Shown piece after piece: positions 63,991-64,000 of a stretch of 64,000 nucleotides of DNA. Origin of the DNA: Candidatus Melainabacteria bacterium (GTDB lineage: Bacteria > Cyanobacteriota > Vampirovibrionia > Obscuribacterales > Obscuribacteraceae); assembly GCA_003242885.1 (NCBI GenBank), contig QKMZ01000015.1, positions 581,568 through 645,567 of the forward strand. The letters run 5' to 3'. The first letter of the stretch is position 1. Every line of letters begins with the position of its first letter. The notes beneath the pieces are model-generated. The model saw only the letters and a program-made list of their open reading frames with translations, was not told the DNA's origin and did no database searches. Both the position numbers and the translations under genes were made by a program.

Positions 63991-64000
63991 GTGGCTAAGA
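63991..64000 (+). CDS. rpsN: Start of the 30S ribosomal protein S14 gene (partial)
   Basis: GTG GCT AAG A (Met-Ala-Lys) starts two bases after the rplE stop, with AGGAGG in the right place. Only ten bases are inside the window. The identity rests on canonical spc operon order and the MAK start of S14; it cannot be told whether this is the zinc-binding form. Confidence 0.6.

Overview
The window looks like chromosomal DNA of a Gram-negative-type bacterium with roughly balanced base composition. The extra-large LysM proteins, the PiT phosphate permease beside a stress protein, the family 9 glycosyltransferase and the canonical S10/spc ribosomal cluster would fit the non-photosynthetic Cyanobacteria-related lineage (Melainabacteria/Vampirovibrionia, Obscuribacterales-like). 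That placement is an inference from gene content; no 16S gene is present to settle it. There is no integrase, transposase or phage structural gene.

Layout. 1-5.5 kb: partial feoB (minus strand) diverging from a secreted double-domain M16 peptidase. 5.9-11.9 kb: a small membrane-anchored LysM protein, a DinG-like helicase, a PiT permease with a UspA-like protein, a small unknown gene and a GT9 glycosyltransferase. 12.0-33.9 kb: three giant LysM proteins (1591, 1391 and 4111 aa). The first diverges from the second, and the third follows the second. All three end in the same module (two LysM domains, usually a zinc ribbon, and a C-terminal domain of about 80 residues). 34.0-45.3 kb: a two-gene minus-strand operon (187-aa unknown and a HerA/VirB4-like ATPase), a 1483-aa membrane protein with a VirD4/TraD-like ATPase domain, and a divergent 796-aa coiled-coil protein. 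I read 12-45 kb as one functional neighbourhood and as the best candidate for an undescribed envelope or secretion system.

45.3-50.0 kb: an acyltransferase, a small membrane protein, selA, a small putative DNA-binding protein, another small membrane protein and a SpoU/TrmH rRNA methyltransferase. 50.2-52.0 kb: tRNA-Thr(UGU), tRNA-Tyr(GUA), tRNA-Thr(GGU) and tuf, with a clear promoter and a clear terminator. 52.2-55.8 kb: a secreted protein and a minus-strand Tad-like operon (two TadE-like proteins and a TadG-like protein with a von Willebrand A domain). After a non-coding stretch of about 1 kb comes the S10/spc operon (rpsJ to the first bases of rpsN), running to the end of the window.

How the parts may work together. 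The giant proteins have no signal peptide, yet they carry LysM domains, which usually bind peptidoglycan. Two of them share a zinc-ribbon spacing (C-x2-C-x10-C-x2-C) exactly with the N-terminus of the VirD4-like ATPase. The simplest hypothesis is that the giants are scaffolds for, or substrates of, an ATPase-driven envelope machine encoded beside them. Short palindromes with three-base loops lie in many intergenic gaps, and some also act as terminators.
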